Source: an uncultured Coprococcus sp. (GTDB lineage Bacteria; Bacillota; Clostridia; Lachnospirales; Lachnospiraceae). Taken from it: 61,210 nucleotides of DNA. The DNA lies in NCBI GenBank assembly GCA_934247115.1, contig CAKQIY010000015.1, positions 1-61,210 on the forward strand, written 5' to 3'. Below, piece by piece: positions 25,795 to 35,688 of the stretch. The notes under the pieces are model-generated. The model searched no databases, was not told the origin of the DNA, and saw only the letters and a program-made list of their open reading frames with translations. The translations under genes and the position numbers were made by a program. Numbering within the stretch: position 1 is the stretch's first letter; the number at the start of each line of letters is the position of its first letter.

Positions 25795-25823
25795 TTGAAC
25801 ATATGTATACAAAGGTGTATAAC
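25795..25823 (+). promoter_or_regulatory. Candidate promoter of the beta-helix protein
   Basis: TTGAAC (25795-25800) and TATAAC (25818-25823) with a 17-base spacer, beginning directly after the topB stop. Confidence 0.55.
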
Positions 25824-25867
25824 ATAGTATGTATCAGTTATATGCGATAGAAAAGGAGACTATTATT

Positions 25868-26560
25868 ATGGAAGATATACAGTCAGTTGTAACAATAAAG
25901 GAGCTCTACAGTCTGGATCAAACCATGGCAAAGCCACTTCTTGAGAAGCTTACCTATCCATGGGAGGCACTCCCTCTCATCAAGGATTTCGTGCTTGAGC
26001 TTGGAAAGAGTCTGGATAAGGACGAGTACAACGAGGTGGACGAGAATGTGTGGATCCACAAGAGCTGTAAGGTGTATGGAACAGCGACCATCCTTGGACC
26101 GACCATCATAGGTGCAGGCACAGAGGTCCGCCCGGGTGCATTTATCAGAGGAAGCGTACTGGTTGGAGAGAACTGTGTTATAGGTAATTCCACAGAGCTT
26201 AAGAATGTCATCATATTCAACAACGTCCAGGTTCCTCATTACAACTATGTTGGAGATTCAGTTCTCGGTTTCAAGTCACACATGGGGGCAGGAAGTATTA
26301 CATCCAATGTGAAGTCGGACAAGACTCTGGTTCACGTTAAGGGAAAGGTGGATGGACAGAACTTTGACATAGCAACAGGTCTTAAGAAGTTTGGCGCAAT
26401 GCTCGGAGATAATGTTGAGGTTGGCTGCAACAGCGTCCTCAACCCTGGAACAGTTATAGGAAGATTCAGCAACATCTATCCTGTATCAAGAGTCAGAGGA
26501 TATGTGCCGGGGGGCAGCATTTTCAAGGATAAGGATAACATAGTTGCAAAGCAGTCGTGA
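25868..26560 (+). CDS. Left-handed beta-helix (GlmU C-domain-like) acyltransferase-like protein
   Basis: 230 residues from ATG 25868, chosen over ATG 25829 because AAAAGGAG (25851-25858) lies nine bases upstream. After a helical N-terminal region (1-55), hexapeptide repeats build a left-handed beta-helix (VYGTATILGPTIIGAGTEVR, about 67-86, and onward to about 210). The text resembles the acetyltransferase half of GlmU but the uridylyltransferase half is missing, so it is not a full GlmU. It may be a nucleotide-sugar acyltransferase or a related protein annotated as UDP-GlcNAc pyrophosphorylase-like. The substrate is not readable from sequence. Confidence 0.82.
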   Translation: MEDIQSVVTIKELYSLDQTMAKPLLEKLTYPWEALPLIKDFVLELGKSLDKDEYNEVDENVWIHKSCKVYGTATILGPTIIGAGTEVRPGAFIRGSVLVGENCVIGNSTELKNVIIFNNVQVPHYNYVGDSVLGFKSHMGAGSITSNVKSDKTLVHVKGKVDGQNFDIATGLKKFGAMLGDNVEVGCNSVLNPGTVIGRFSNIYPVSRVRGYVPGGSIFKDKDNIVAKQS

Positions 26561-26580
26561 TAGCTGACCATGATGGGATG

Positions 26581-26636
26581 AAAAAAGGACATGAGATCAT
26601 GTACATTTGATGTATAAGTGATCTCGTGTCCTTTTT
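26581..26636. terminator. Strong, probably bidirectional terminator between convergent genes
   Basis: AAAAAGGACATGAGATCA (26582-26599) pairs with TGATCTCGTGTCCTTTTT (26619-26636). A-tract and T-tract on opposite sides let it serve both the plus-strand gene ending at 26560 and the minus-strand gene ending at 26698. Confidence 0.88.
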
Positions 26637-26697
26637 CATTATTCTGATATATCAGGAACGGATTCATGCTATAATTAAAGGCATGTTGATATACGGA

Positions 26698-27180
26698 TCA
26701 GTTTATGACAGCATCCTTCAGAGCATTGCGGATGGAGTCAATGATAAGCCGTGTTGTGTATGTACTATCTCCGGATGGAGTGATATCGTCCACAGATGAT
26801 ACATAGTGCAACTGGGTGTTGATGTCCTCAAGAGATGTCTCAAGCAGTGGGTACATGGTGGTTACAGCATCGTCTATCTGTTTAAATGCTACATCTGTAA
26901 TATAATCAGCATCCACTGTGACCATAACTGACAGAGTATTGTCTCCGAGCTTCAGTGTTGAAGAGTATGTTCCTGGAGTATAGTGGGTTTCATTTACGGA
27001 TGCTGCTGGATCGGTTCCCCGTGAAGTGGCCATAGTTTCAGAGGCCGTGTCTGATCTATGATCATTTTTGTTGTGGAACATGTTGATGAATATTATCACG
27101 AATACGATCACTAGTGCCAGTAGGATGGCGGTATATATCAGTTCTTTGGATTTTAATACGATCAGTTTAGTTGATGACAT
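26698..27180 (-). CDS. Membrane-anchored FMN-binding-domain-like protein
   Basis: 160 residues from the ATG at 27180 (read on the minus strand), chosen over an upstream ATG at 27216 because GGGAG sits eight bases before it. One N-terminal membrane segment (about residues 13-35, IYTAILLALVIVFVIIFINM) is followed by a Ser/Thr-rich linker and an outer domain. That domain has the look of an FMN-binding fold: YTPGTYSS, alternating V-rich strands with VTVDADYITDVAF, and SGDSTYTTRLIIDSIRNAL, which resembles the SGATYTS motif whose Thr carries covalent FMN in Rnf/Nqr-type proteins. The match is by eye and not exact. It is transcribed alone, divergent from addB. Confidence 0.65.
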   Translation of the reverse strand: MSSTKLIVLKSKELIYTAILLALVIVFVIIFINMFHNKNDHRSDTASETMATSRGTDPAASVNETHYTPGTYSSTLKLGDNTLSVMVTVDADYITDVAFKQIDDAVTTMYPLLETSLEDINTQLHYVSSVDDITPSGDSTYTTRLIIDSIRNALKDAVIN

Positions 27181-27266
27181 TGTTTTATCTCCCTGCTTTT
27201 TATACATCTTATTCATGGGTGGGGGATTTTATGACAGGCAATACAATATTCAATATGGAGGGAAAA

Positions 27267-30200
27267 ATGGCAATACAGTTTGTACTAGGACCTGCGGGGA
27301 CGGGAAAAACAGAATATCTTATCAGGACTCTTATAGCAGAATCCATGGATCATCATGATGAGAATTATCTCTACATAGTTCCGGAGCAGTTTACCATGGA
27401 AGCGCAGAGAGATATAGTGACCATGCATCCAAGACATGGTTCGATGAACATTGATGCCATAGGACTTAACAGACTTGCGTACAGGGTATTCGACGAGCTG
27501 TCCGTAAGCCCTGGAAGAGTGCTTGAAGATTTTGGCAAAAGCATGCTTATCAAGAAGATCCTGATTGAATGTCAGGATGAACTTCTGGTGTATGGCAGCT
27601 ACTCGAACAAGATGGGATTTATTGATGAGATGAAGTCTATGATGTCGGAACTGTTTCAGTATGCAGTTGACAGAGACTCCATAGATGCGGTTATGGACAG
27701 GCTTGACAGTGACAGCGCTGTATACAGAAAGATTCACGACGTCCAGCTCATATACAGACATTTTGAGGAGTACAACCGCAATGATGGTTATATTGTTGCG
27801 GAGCAGCTGGCGGAGCTGCTGACTGCCAACATAGAACACTCAAAGCTGATCGCGGACAGTCATATGTATTTTGATGGGTTTACTGGATTTACTCCTGTTC
27901 AGATGGAGCTTGTCAGGAAGTTCATGGTGTGTGCAAAGAGCGTGACATTTGCATTTACCATAGATGTGGATAGGATAAGCCTTTCAAAACCAAAGGAGTA
28001 TGAACTGTTCAGACTTACCAGGGAGACTATGATGGCTCTGTGCAAGGCGGCAGGTGAGGAGCATATAGATATCATGGATCATGTACTTATGGTACAGGCA
28101 GGGGACATTCCTCATCGTTTTGAGAGTAATCCTGAACTTGCGGAGCTTGAGAGATCACTGTTCAGATACCCGCACGGCAGATATGAGGATACCACGGACA
28201 AGGTCCATATTGTGGCGACAGAGCGGGCTGGGGAGGAGGCTCTGTATGTAGCAGGGCAGATCAGAAGGCTTGTGCGTGATAAGGGGTACAGGTACAGGGA
28301 TATAGCAGTGGTCGCGGGAGATCTTCAGGATGTGGCAAGGTACTACAAGCAGGCTATGGAGGAGTACGACATTCCTGTGTTTATCGATGCAAATGTAGCG
28401 TTAAAAGGTGACCCATGCTCTGACAGCATACGTGCGTTCCTGGCACTTATGACTGATAACTTTTCATTTGACAGTATGTTCAGACTGCTCAAATCAGGAA
28501 TGACAGATGTGGACATTGATGATGTGGAGCGGCTCGAGAACTATGCGCTCAGGCGAAATCTTAGGGGATATAAGATGTGGAACAGGTCCTTTGCAGAAGG
28601 TGCAGACGCAGAGGACGATTATGTGAAAGAGATGGAATCGATACGTGGACAGGTCATGGAGATGTTCACCGATGAGTGTATCGGAGTGTTCAATCCGACC
28701 AGAACGAATTCCAAGAAGACGGTTGTAGAGTATTCGGAGCAGCTGTATCAGTTTGCTATGCGGCTTGATATGTGGAAGAAGCTGGAGCACCGGAAGAAAT
28801 TTTTGTACGATGAACAGAGCTTTGATGAAGGTGACGCGTATGGTCAGATATTTGACAAGGTTGTGGCACTCCTTGACAAGATGGCAGCTATCATTGGCGA
28901 TGAGAAGATGACAGTTAAGGAATTTGCGGACATACTTGACGCTGGACTTGCAGATATGGAGATTGGAATAGTGCCTCCGACAGTCGACAGGGTGGTTGTG
29001 GGTGATATGACCAGATCCAGACTGAATCATGTGAAGATAGTATTCTTTACCGGGGTAAATGAAGGTATCATTCCCAAGCCTGCAAAGAAGGGGAGGATAC
29101 TATCCACAGGGGACAGGCAGAAGCTTGAGGAGCTTGGAGTGGAGCTTGCACCGTCTGATAAGACAAATGCCTATACTGAGCAGTTCTATATATATACCAT
29201 ATTAACCAAAGCCTCCGATGAAATATATATAGTCTACAGAAGAATGGACGAGGATATGAGAGCGGCAAAGCCGTCATATCTGGTGGACAGGATCATGAAC
29301 ATATTTCCGAAGCTTGAGGTGGAGAATCACAACAGGTCAGGTGTGACTCCAGAGACTGTGGATGGTGTGCTCAGATATATCACAGAGAGTATAACGGACG
29401 AAGAGAACGTTATAAAACAGGATAGAGCGTATCGGCTTGTGGATCTTCTGACTGACAGGGGTTATAGCCGTGAGCTGGAGGCTATAGAGTGTGGCCGCAA
29501 TTATGTCAACTCTGTTAAACAGCTGTCGCCGGAGACGCTGAGAATGCTGTATGGCAGAAATCTGACTGCAACAGTATCAAGACTTGAGAGGTATGCTGAG
29601 TGTCAGTTCAAATATTTTCTCACATATGGTCTTGCGCTCAGGGAGCGGGAGACCAGCGATATTAATGCGGCAAATGTTGGAACTATACTTCACAGTACAA
29701 TGGAGAGGGTGTTTACATTTGTCAGGGATCTCAGACAGAATGACTGGGTCCATCTGGATGAAGCGGAGCTTGAGAAAAAAGCTTCGGAGTTCGTTGACCA
29801 GTCAGCCATGGAGGAGGCAGGCATGTATTTTGACGATTCCTTCAGAGCTGGATATATGAAGGGTTTGCTGACAGATATTGCGGTCAGGACGGCCAGGACA
29901 CTCAGGACATTTGTGAGATGCGGAGATATGAAGCCTGAGAACTTTGAGAGGAGGTTCAACACGGCTGTGGATAAGGATAACATAGAAAGCTATGATTTCG
30001 CTCTTGCCAATGATATGACTATGAGCCTTACAGGTGTGATCGACAGAATAGATGAGTATATGGGCGATGGGGAATCGTATTTTAAGATAATAGATTATAA
30101 GTCGTCAGACAAGAAACTGGACATAAGGCAGGTCCTGGGTGGACTGCAGATGCAGCTTGTGACATATGGTGCCATAGCGTATGAGCTGGAAAAACGCAGG

Positions 30201-31016
30201 GCGGCACGGACTGGTGCGGACGAATCGGATGTTCATGTCGGAGGACTTCTGTACTACACCTTTGATGATCCAGTAGCTGATGTGACAGGACTAGGGGAAC
30301 GTGTAAGATTCAATGAGGACGAGAGTGGATTTGAGACCGGGGATGACGCTTTATTCGGCGGAGTGCTGATGGATTCGTTTGAGAAAAAAGTCCTGGAAGA
30401 GTCCAGATATTCAGGGCTGTATAACAACAGCGACAGGGCTCTTGCAGTTATGGACAGGGATTCAGACACACTGAAGGGTGGACAGAGCCTTGATGAACAA
30501 CTGTTAAAGAAGCTTATGGAGACGAACAGGCGTAATATAGAGCGGCTTGCCGGCAGTATATCAGAGGGCTATATTGATATCAATCCGGTTAAGGAGGGCA
30601 GCGTGAATGCCTGTCAGTATTGTGATTTCAAGGGGATATGTGCATTTGACTGCAAGTATTCCGGCAATTCATACACCAGGATATACAGAGGGGAGACGGA
30701 GGAATTTGACACCCTGTCCGAAAAGATCGATGCAGTAAGAAAGGAACTGGAGACAGCAGGCAAGGATCTGACAAATGCGGACAAGAAGTTGAAGTCTGCC
30801 AAGAAAAAACTGGATGATGCGGAGAAGAAGGTTCAGGACAAGGGTGAGAAGGCAACGCAGAAGATGCGGGAGAGTGTGGATGCCGCCAGAACAGCATTTG
30901 ATAATGAGCAGAGAAATGTGGAAGAGATCAGGAAGCGTATAGATGTGTTGATGGATCAGGCTGATCAGCTGGGGATGAGTATACCTGATAAGCCTGACAC
31001 GAATGCGGATAATTAG
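27267..31016 (+). CDS. addB: ATP-dependent helicase/nuclease subunit B
   Basis: 1249-residue partner of AddA in double-strand-break repair. ATG 27267 gives the family N-terminus (MAIQFVLGPAGTGKTEYLI) and has GGAGG five bases upstream; in-frame ATGs also exist at 27231 and 27255. The N-terminal Walker A is GPAGTGKT. The C-terminal nuclease core reads FKIIDYKSSDKKLDI. The four-cysteine iron-sulfur set is Cys779, Cys1116, Cys1119 and Cys1125, with the +3/+6 spacing known from B. subtilis AddB. Beyond it, residues about 1140-1249 form a Lys/Asp/Glu-rich coiled coil that the usual AddB lacks. addA follows after 14 bases. Confidence 0.95.
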   Translation: MAIQFVLGPAGTGKTEYLIRTLIAESMDHHDENYLYIVPEQFTMEAQRDIVTMHPRHGSMNIDAIGLNRLAYRVFDELSVSPGRVLEDFGKSMLIKKILIECQDELLVYGSYSNKMGFIDEMKSMMSELFQYAVDRDSIDAVMDRLDSDSAVYRKIHDVQLIYRHFEEYNRNDGYIVAEQLAELLTANIEHSKLIADSHMYFDGFTGFTPVQMELVRKFMVCAKSVTFAFTIDVDRISLSKPKEYELFRLTRETMMALCKAAGEEHIDIMDHVLMVQAGDIPHRFESNPELAELERSLFRYPHGRYEDTTDKVHIVATERAGEEALYVAGQIRRLVRDKGYRYRDIAVVAGDLQDVARYYKQAMEEYDIPVFIDANVALKGDPCSDSIRAFLALMTDNFSFDSMFRLLKSGMTDVDIDDVERLENYALRRNLRGYKMWNRSFAEGADAEDDYVKEMESIRGQVMEMFTDECIGVFNPTRTNSKKTVVEYSEQLYQFAMRLDMWKKLEHRKKFLYDEQSFDEGDAYGQIFDKVVALLDKMAAIIGDEKMTVKEFADILDAGLADMEIGIVPPTVDRVVVGDMTRSRLNHVKIVFFTGVNEGIIPKPAKKGRILSTGDRQKLEELGVELAPSDKTNAYTEQFYIYTILTKASDEIYIVYRRMDEDMRAAKPSYLVDRIMNIFPKLEVENHNRSGVTPETVDGVLRYITESITDEENVIKQDRAYRLVDLLTDRGYSRELEAIECGRNYVNSVKQLSPETLRMLYGRNLTATVSRLERYAECQFKYFLTYGLALRERETSDINAANVGTILHSTMERVFTFVRDLRQNDWVHLDEAELEKKASEFVDQSAMEEAGMYFDDSFRAGYMKGLLTDIAVRTARTLRTFVRCGDMKPENFERRFNTAVDKDNIESYDFALANDMTMSLTGVIDRIDEYMGDGESYFKIIDYKSSDKKLDIRQVLGGLQMQLVTYGAIAYELEKRRAARTGADESDVHVGGLLYYTFDDPVADVTGLGERVRFNEDESGFETGDDALFGGVLMDSFEKKVLEESRYSGLYNNSDRALAVMDRDSDTLKGGQSLDEQLLKKLMETNRRNIERLAGSISEGYIDINPVKEGSVNACQYCDFKGICAFDCKYSGNSYTRIYRGETEEFDTLSEKIDAVRKELETAGKDLTNADKKLKSAKKKLDDAEKKVQDKGEKATQKMRESVDAARTAFDNEQRNVEEIRKRIDVLMDQADQLGMSIPDKPDTNADN

Positions 31017-31030
31017 GAGAGGGGCATTGT

Positions 31031-34000
31031 ATGGAGAATAATATATCAACAAAAGAAGAGAAGATAAGCTGGACAACCCAGCAGACCCATGTGATCGACA
31101 CAAGGGACGGCAATCTCCTTGTATCCGCAGCGGCAGGCTCGGGTAAGACGGCAGTGCTTGTGGAGAGGATCATCGAGATGGTACTTGGCACAGATTCAAA
31201 GGGCAACAGACTTATGGACAAAGAACCCATGGATGTGGACGAACTGCTGGTAGTTACATTCACCAATGCGGCCGCGGCACAGATGAAGGAGAAGATAGGT
31301 GATGCTCTGCAGAAAAAGGTTGATGCCATGATGGCCAGAGGTGAGCACGATGAGCATCTCATCAGGCAGATGACTCTTATCAATCACGCCAATATATGTA
31401 CTATAGACAGTTTCTGTCTGCAGATAGTCAAGGAATATTTTGCGAAGGTGGAGCTGGATTCTGCTTTCGATATTGCTGACGATACAGAGATGAAGATACT
31501 CAGTCATGAAGTGATGGATAACGTGCTTGAGCGGTGTTATGAGGATCCGGAGCTGGTGAAGGGCTTTGGAACACTGGTGAAGACATTTGCCAGAAAGGAG
31601 AGTGACAGGGCGATACCGGAGCTGGTCAACAGCGTGGTTTCAGTCATATCAAGTTATCCAGAACCACATAAGTGGATAGAATCGGCCAGAAAGGCTCTGG
31701 ATCCCGGAGTGACACATGAGACCGGAACGAAGGTCAAGCGAAGGGCAGTCATGGATATACCGATGGTCAGAGCATATGGTGACAGAGTGCGGAGCATTAT
31801 CTGCACGGCATTGGACATGGCTGTGGAGTGTCAGCAATATGCAAATGAATCGTATGGTCTTGAGGCATATGGACTGAGGATTGATCAGGATGTTGCCATG
31901 CTGGAGAGGCTTAAGGACAGCTGTGCTTCGCTGGAAGATATCGACCTGTTTGAATTGAAGGATATATACGTGGACTCCCTCAGACCGGAAGGACTTAAGA
32001 TGGAGAAGGATGCCAATGGACAGAGTATATGCTATGCATTTGACAGACTTGTGAAGCCTTCCAGGAATGCTGATGTGGAGAAACAGCAGTTCATAAAGGT
32101 GAGACGCGACGTGTACAAGCCACTGATCACAGATATAATGTCGGTCATTACTGATGCGGACGATGTGATAAGCCAGACACATATGGTGGCACCGCTCATG
32201 AGTGCGCTGCTGGATCTCACAGAGCTTTATATGAATGAGTTCATGAAGGTGAAGATGGAGAAGAACCTGTTCGAATTCCATGACATAGAGGAATTTGCCT
32301 TCAGAATACTGTGCGATGGGATATGTGATGGGAAGGCTGTTCCGTCGGAGACCGGTCGTGAGGTCGCAGCGAGATACAGGGAGATCCTTATAGATGAGTA
32401 TCAGGATAGCAATTTCCTTCAGGAATATATACTTGGAAGTGTATCCGGACACGGCGAGGGTACAGGCAATATGTTCATGGTTGGCGATGTAAAGCAGAGT
32501 ATATACAGATTCCGTATGGCCAGACCGGATCTGTTCATAGGTAAGTACGACAGATACACCAGACTTGCGGATGATCAGACCGCAGATGTGGCAGATGAGG
32601 GGAGCACCATAGTGCTGACAAGGAACTTCAGGAGTGAGATCAACGTTCTGAAAACGGTAAACGCTATATTCACACAATTGATGCACAGGGAGATAGGAGA
32701 TATTGAGTATGATGCTGCTGCACAGCTCAATTCAAGATATGCAGTATACGATGAAGCCGGGGATACTTTCTCGGAACCAGGTGATGTGGGTCATGGTCCT
32801 GTATCTGAATTTATCATGATAGCGAACAATACAGCTTCAGATGGTGATTCGCAGGAATACAGCAGCACGGAGGTTGAAGCTGCATATATAGCGGGCAGGA
32901 TCAAAGAAATCGTAAACGGCAGCAGTCCGGTGTATGTGGATCAGGGCAGCAGAAAGGCCGAATACAGAGATATCGTGGTGCTGCTAAGAAGCGTGTCTTC
33001 AGCGTCGGAGATATTTGACAGAGCGTTCGAGGATGCGGGGATACCTATATATATTGAGAGCGAGAAAGGTTATTTTGACGCGGCTGAGATAAGCTGTCTT
33101 GTGAGCATGCTGTCGATTATTGATAACTGCTATGTGGATTATGATATGGCTGCGGTGCTCAGATCACCTCTTGTGGGTCTGGACGAGGAACAAATGGCCA
33201 GGATAGTTGGTGAGTACAGGATTGGCTGTGAGGCTGGCGGGACAGACTACAATGCCAGATTGTTTGATAAGCTCCTGTATTATATGGATAATCATGATGA
33301 TGGAGAGACAGATATATCAGTGCGCCTGGGAGAATTCCTCAATATGCTTGATCACATCAAGACCAACAGAAATTACATGTCCATAAGTGACATGATAAGG
33401 TATATCCTGGATGCCACAGGATATTACTGGTTCGCCGGGGCAAGGCCAATGGGAAGACGGAGACAGGCAAATATAGACATGCTTATCAGGAAAGCGGACG
33501 ACTTTGAGAAAAACAGTAAGGGAGTTTTTAATTTTATAAGATATGTGGATGAGCTGAAGACGCACGACCTGGATTTTGCAGAGGCGGATACAGTGTGTGG
33601 GGATGAGAATGTGGTCAGGGTCATGACAATGCACAAGAGCAAGGGATTGGAGTTCCCGATAGTATTTGTATCGGGACTTGGCAAAGCCTTCAACAAGATG
33701 GATACCAAGGCAAATGTGCTGGTGCATCAGGATCACTACCTGGCATGTAATCTTATAGATATCAAAGCGCATGTAAAAAGAGATTCGTTCTTCAGGAAGG
33801 TTATGGCAGACGATATCATCTCAGAGACATACGCGGAGGAGATGAGGGTTCTGTATGTGGCTCTTACAAGAGCCAAAGAGAAGCTGTATATGACGGCCTG
33901 TGTTAAGAAGCTGGATGATTTTAAGGATAAATGCGACAGTTATATCACTGGGAAAAGGATGAATTATGCGTCGGTGATGAAGGCGGGCTGTTATGCTGCA

Positions 34001-34888
34001 TGGATATATACGGCATTACAATATGGAGATCATGATGACTGTGTGGTATCTGAGGAAATTTCAGTGGATAGTCTTGGTGAAGCTGGCACAGAATACAGTC
34101 AGAAGCCGGCCACAGAATCTGTCAGGGAGAATGAAACTCAGGAAAGCGGTGATGAGGTGACGGAGAACTTCTGTGCCGCTGTGAAGAAGGGGTTGGACTT
34201 CCGTTATGCTCACAGATACTCCGGACTCAAGAGCAAGATGTCCATCACTGAGATAAAGCGCCTTCAGGGACGGGGTGAGGAGATCAACACTCCGGAACTC
34301 CTGAGAAAACGTGTATATACTGAGCGTGAGAGTGCGCCGGTCCCAGCATTTATGCGTGAAGAGCGGGTGCTGCATGGCAATGAGATCGGAACAATATATC
34401 ACAAGATAATGGAGCTTGCTGACTTTGATCAGAATAGTATGGAACAGGCCGAGGATACGGTGCGCAGTGTGTTTGAGCTGGGGCTGTTTGATGATGTATA
34501 CAGAGACAGGATAAAGCCTGAGAAGATATACAATATGATACACAGCTCACTTGGACAGCGCATGGCAGAGGCTATGGCAAGGGGGGAGCTGTACAGGGAG
34601 AGACAGTTCTATATGATGATGAAGCCTGGTGAGATCCTGACGGGATATGATGATTGTGACGATGAGACTATAGTGGTGCAGGGAATCATAGATGCGTACT
34701 TCATAGAAGATGGCGAGATAGTGCTTATGGATTATAAGACAGATTCTGTTAAGGAAGTATCAGAGCTGGTCACAAGATATCACGTCCAGCTTGACAAATA
34801 TGCAGATGTGCTGGAACAGCTTACCGGACTTAAGGTGAAGGAGAGAATAATATACTCGTTCTGTCTTGATGCTACTGTAAACTTGTAA
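31031..34888 (+). CDS. addA: ATP-dependent helicase/nuclease subunit A
   Basis: 1285-residue UvrD-type helicase and nuclease that works with AddB to resect broken DNA to a Chi-like site. Walker A is SAAAGSGKTAVL near residues 33-44, helicase motif II lies in IDEYQDSN, motif III in MFMVGDVKQSIYRFR, and motif VI in RVLYVALTRAKEKLYM. The C-terminal RecB-type nuclease motif is VLMDYKTDSV, with the expected Asp-Tyr-Lys triad. Length and motif order match AddA. It follows addB at a 14-base gap with GGAGAGGGG before ATG 31031. Its stop codon overlaps the -35 box of the next promoter. Confidence 0.96.
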   Translation: MENNISTKEEKISWTTQQTHVIDTRDGNLLVSAAAGSGKTAVLVERIIEMVLGTDSKGNRLMDKEPMDVDELLVVTFTNAAAAQMKEKIGDALQKKVDAMMARGEHDEHLIRQMTLINHANICTIDSFCLQIVKEYFAKVELDSAFDIADDTEMKILSHEVMDNVLERCYEDPELVKGFGTLVKTFARKESDRAIPELVNSVVSVISSYPEPHKWIESARKALDPGVTHETGTKVKRRAVMDIPMVRAYGDRVRSIICTALDMAVECQQYANESYGLEAYGLRIDQDVAMLERLKDSCASLEDIDLFELKDIYVDSLRPEGLKMEKDANGQSICYAFDRLVKPSRNADVEKQQFIKVRRDVYKPLITDIMSVITDADDVISQTHMVAPLMSALLDLTELYMNEFMKVKMEKNLFEFHDIEEFAFRILCDGICDGKAVPSETGREVAARYREILIDEYQDSNFLQEYILGSVSGHGEGTGNMFMVGDVKQSIYRFRMARPDLFIGKYDRYTRLADDQTADVADEGSTIVLTRNFRSEINVLKTVNAIFTQLMHREIGDIEYDAAAQLNSRYAVYDEAGDTFSEPGDVGHGPVSEFIMIANNTASDGDSQEYSSTEVEAAYIAGRIKEIVNGSSPVYVDQGSRKAEYRDIVVLLRSVSSASEIFDRAFEDAGIPIYIESEKGYFDAAEISCLVSMLSIIDNCYVDYDMAAVLRSPLVGLDEEQMARIVGEYRIGCEAGGTDYNARLFDKLLYYMDNHDDGETDISVRLGEFLNMLDHIKTNRNYMSISDMIRYILDATGYYWFAGARPMGRRRQANIDMLIRKADDFEKNSKGVFNFIRYVDELKTHDLDFAEADTVCGDENVVRVMTMHKSKGLEFPIVFVSGLGKAFNKMDTKANVLVHQDHYLACNLIDIKAHVKRDSFFRKVMADDIISETYAEEMRVLYVALTRAKEKLYMTACVKKLDDFKDKCDSYITGKRMNYASVMKAGCYAAWIYTALQYGDHDDCVVSEEISVDSLGEAGTEYSQKPATESVRENETQESGDEVTENFCAAVKKGLDFRYAHRYSGLKSKMSITEIKRLQGRGEEINTPELLRKRVYTERESAPVPAFMREERVLHGNEIGTIYHKIMELADFDQNSMEQAEDTVRSVFELGLFDDVYRDRIKPEKIYNMIHSSLGQRMAEAMARGELYRERQFYMMMKPGEILTGYDDCDDETIVVQGIIDAYFIEDGEIVLMDYKTDSVKEVSELVTRYHVQLDKYADVLEQLTGLKVKERIIYSFCLDATVNL

Positions 34889-34911
34889 ACAGTGAAGCTA
34901 GTTGGTATAAT
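34883..34911 (+). promoter_or_regulatory. Promoter of the ABC-2-type transporter
   Basis: TTGTAA (34883-34888) and TATAAT (34906-34911) with a 17-base spacer. The -35 box overlaps the addA stop codon. Confidence 0.72.
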
Positions 34912-34962
34912 AAGCATAAGTATGTGTACAGATAGAAGTATAGTATATGAAAGGGACTATAT

Positions 34963-35688
34963 ATGATCAGGGCAGAAGGATTAAAGAAGGTTTATGGTGG
35001 AGATTTTGTCTCGGTTGACAATCTCAGTTTTCATATCAATAAGGGAGAGATAGTTGGATTTGTCGGACAGAATGGTGCAGGCAAGACAACTACTATAAAG
35101 ATGCTCACAGGCATACTTATGCCTACGGATGGAAGAGTTGTCATCAATGGATATGATATGCGTGAAAAGCCTATGGACGCGAAGCAGTCTGTGGGATATA
35201 TAGCGGATAATCCGGATATATTCTTAAGGCTCACGGGCCTTGAATATGTCAATTTCATAGCTGATATATATGGAGTATCAGTGTCTGACAGGCGGACAAG
35301 AATAGAACAGATGGCGGAGCGCTTTGGTATGGAGGACAGTCTGAACAGGCAGATGGTCAGTTACTCTCATGGTATGAGACAGAAGATGATGGTCATGGCT
35401 GCACTGGTGCATAACCCTCCGGTATGGATTCTGGATGAGCCTATGACCGGACTTGATCCGAATGCCGCATATGAGCTCAAGAAGATGATGCGCGAGCATG
35501 CGGATGCAGGCAACTGTGTATTCTTTTCAACGCATGTGCTTGAAGTTGCAGAGAAGTTATGTGATAAGATCATAATGATACGCAAGGGAAAGGATATATA
35601 TCAGGGAACCCTGGAGGAGCTTGAAAACCAGCATAAGAATAAATCTCTCGAGGAGATTTTCGTGGAGATGACGCATGAAGAATTTTAA
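34963..35688 (+). CDS. ABC transporter ATPase (ABC-2 type)
   Basis: 241 residues. Walker A is GQNGAGKTT (about 34-42), the signature is YSHGMRQKM, Walker B is WILDEPMTGLDP and the H-loop lies in STHVLEVAEKLC. This is the drug/bacteriocin/lipid-export type of ATPase that pairs with multi-span permeases. GAAAGGGAC precedes ATG 34963. It overlaps its permease gene by 14 bases, indicating coupled translation. The substrate is unknown. Confidence 0.93.
   Translation: MIRAEGLKKVYGGDFVSVDNLSFHINKGEIVGFVGQNGAGKTTTIKMLTGILMPTDGRVVINGYDMREKPMDAKQSVGYIADNPDIFLRLTGLEYVNFIADIYGVSVSDRRTRIEQMAERFGMEDSLNRQMVSYSHGMRQKMMVMAALVHNPPVWILDEPMTGLDPNAAYELKKMMREHADAGNCVFFSTHVLEVAEKLCDKIIMIRKGKDIYQGTLEELENQHKNKSLEEIFVEMTHEEF

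Noticed and set aside
31649..32686. 345-codon minus-strand frame inside addA
   Set aside because: Antisense shadow of addA, with a His/Tyr/Ile-rich composition and no motif.
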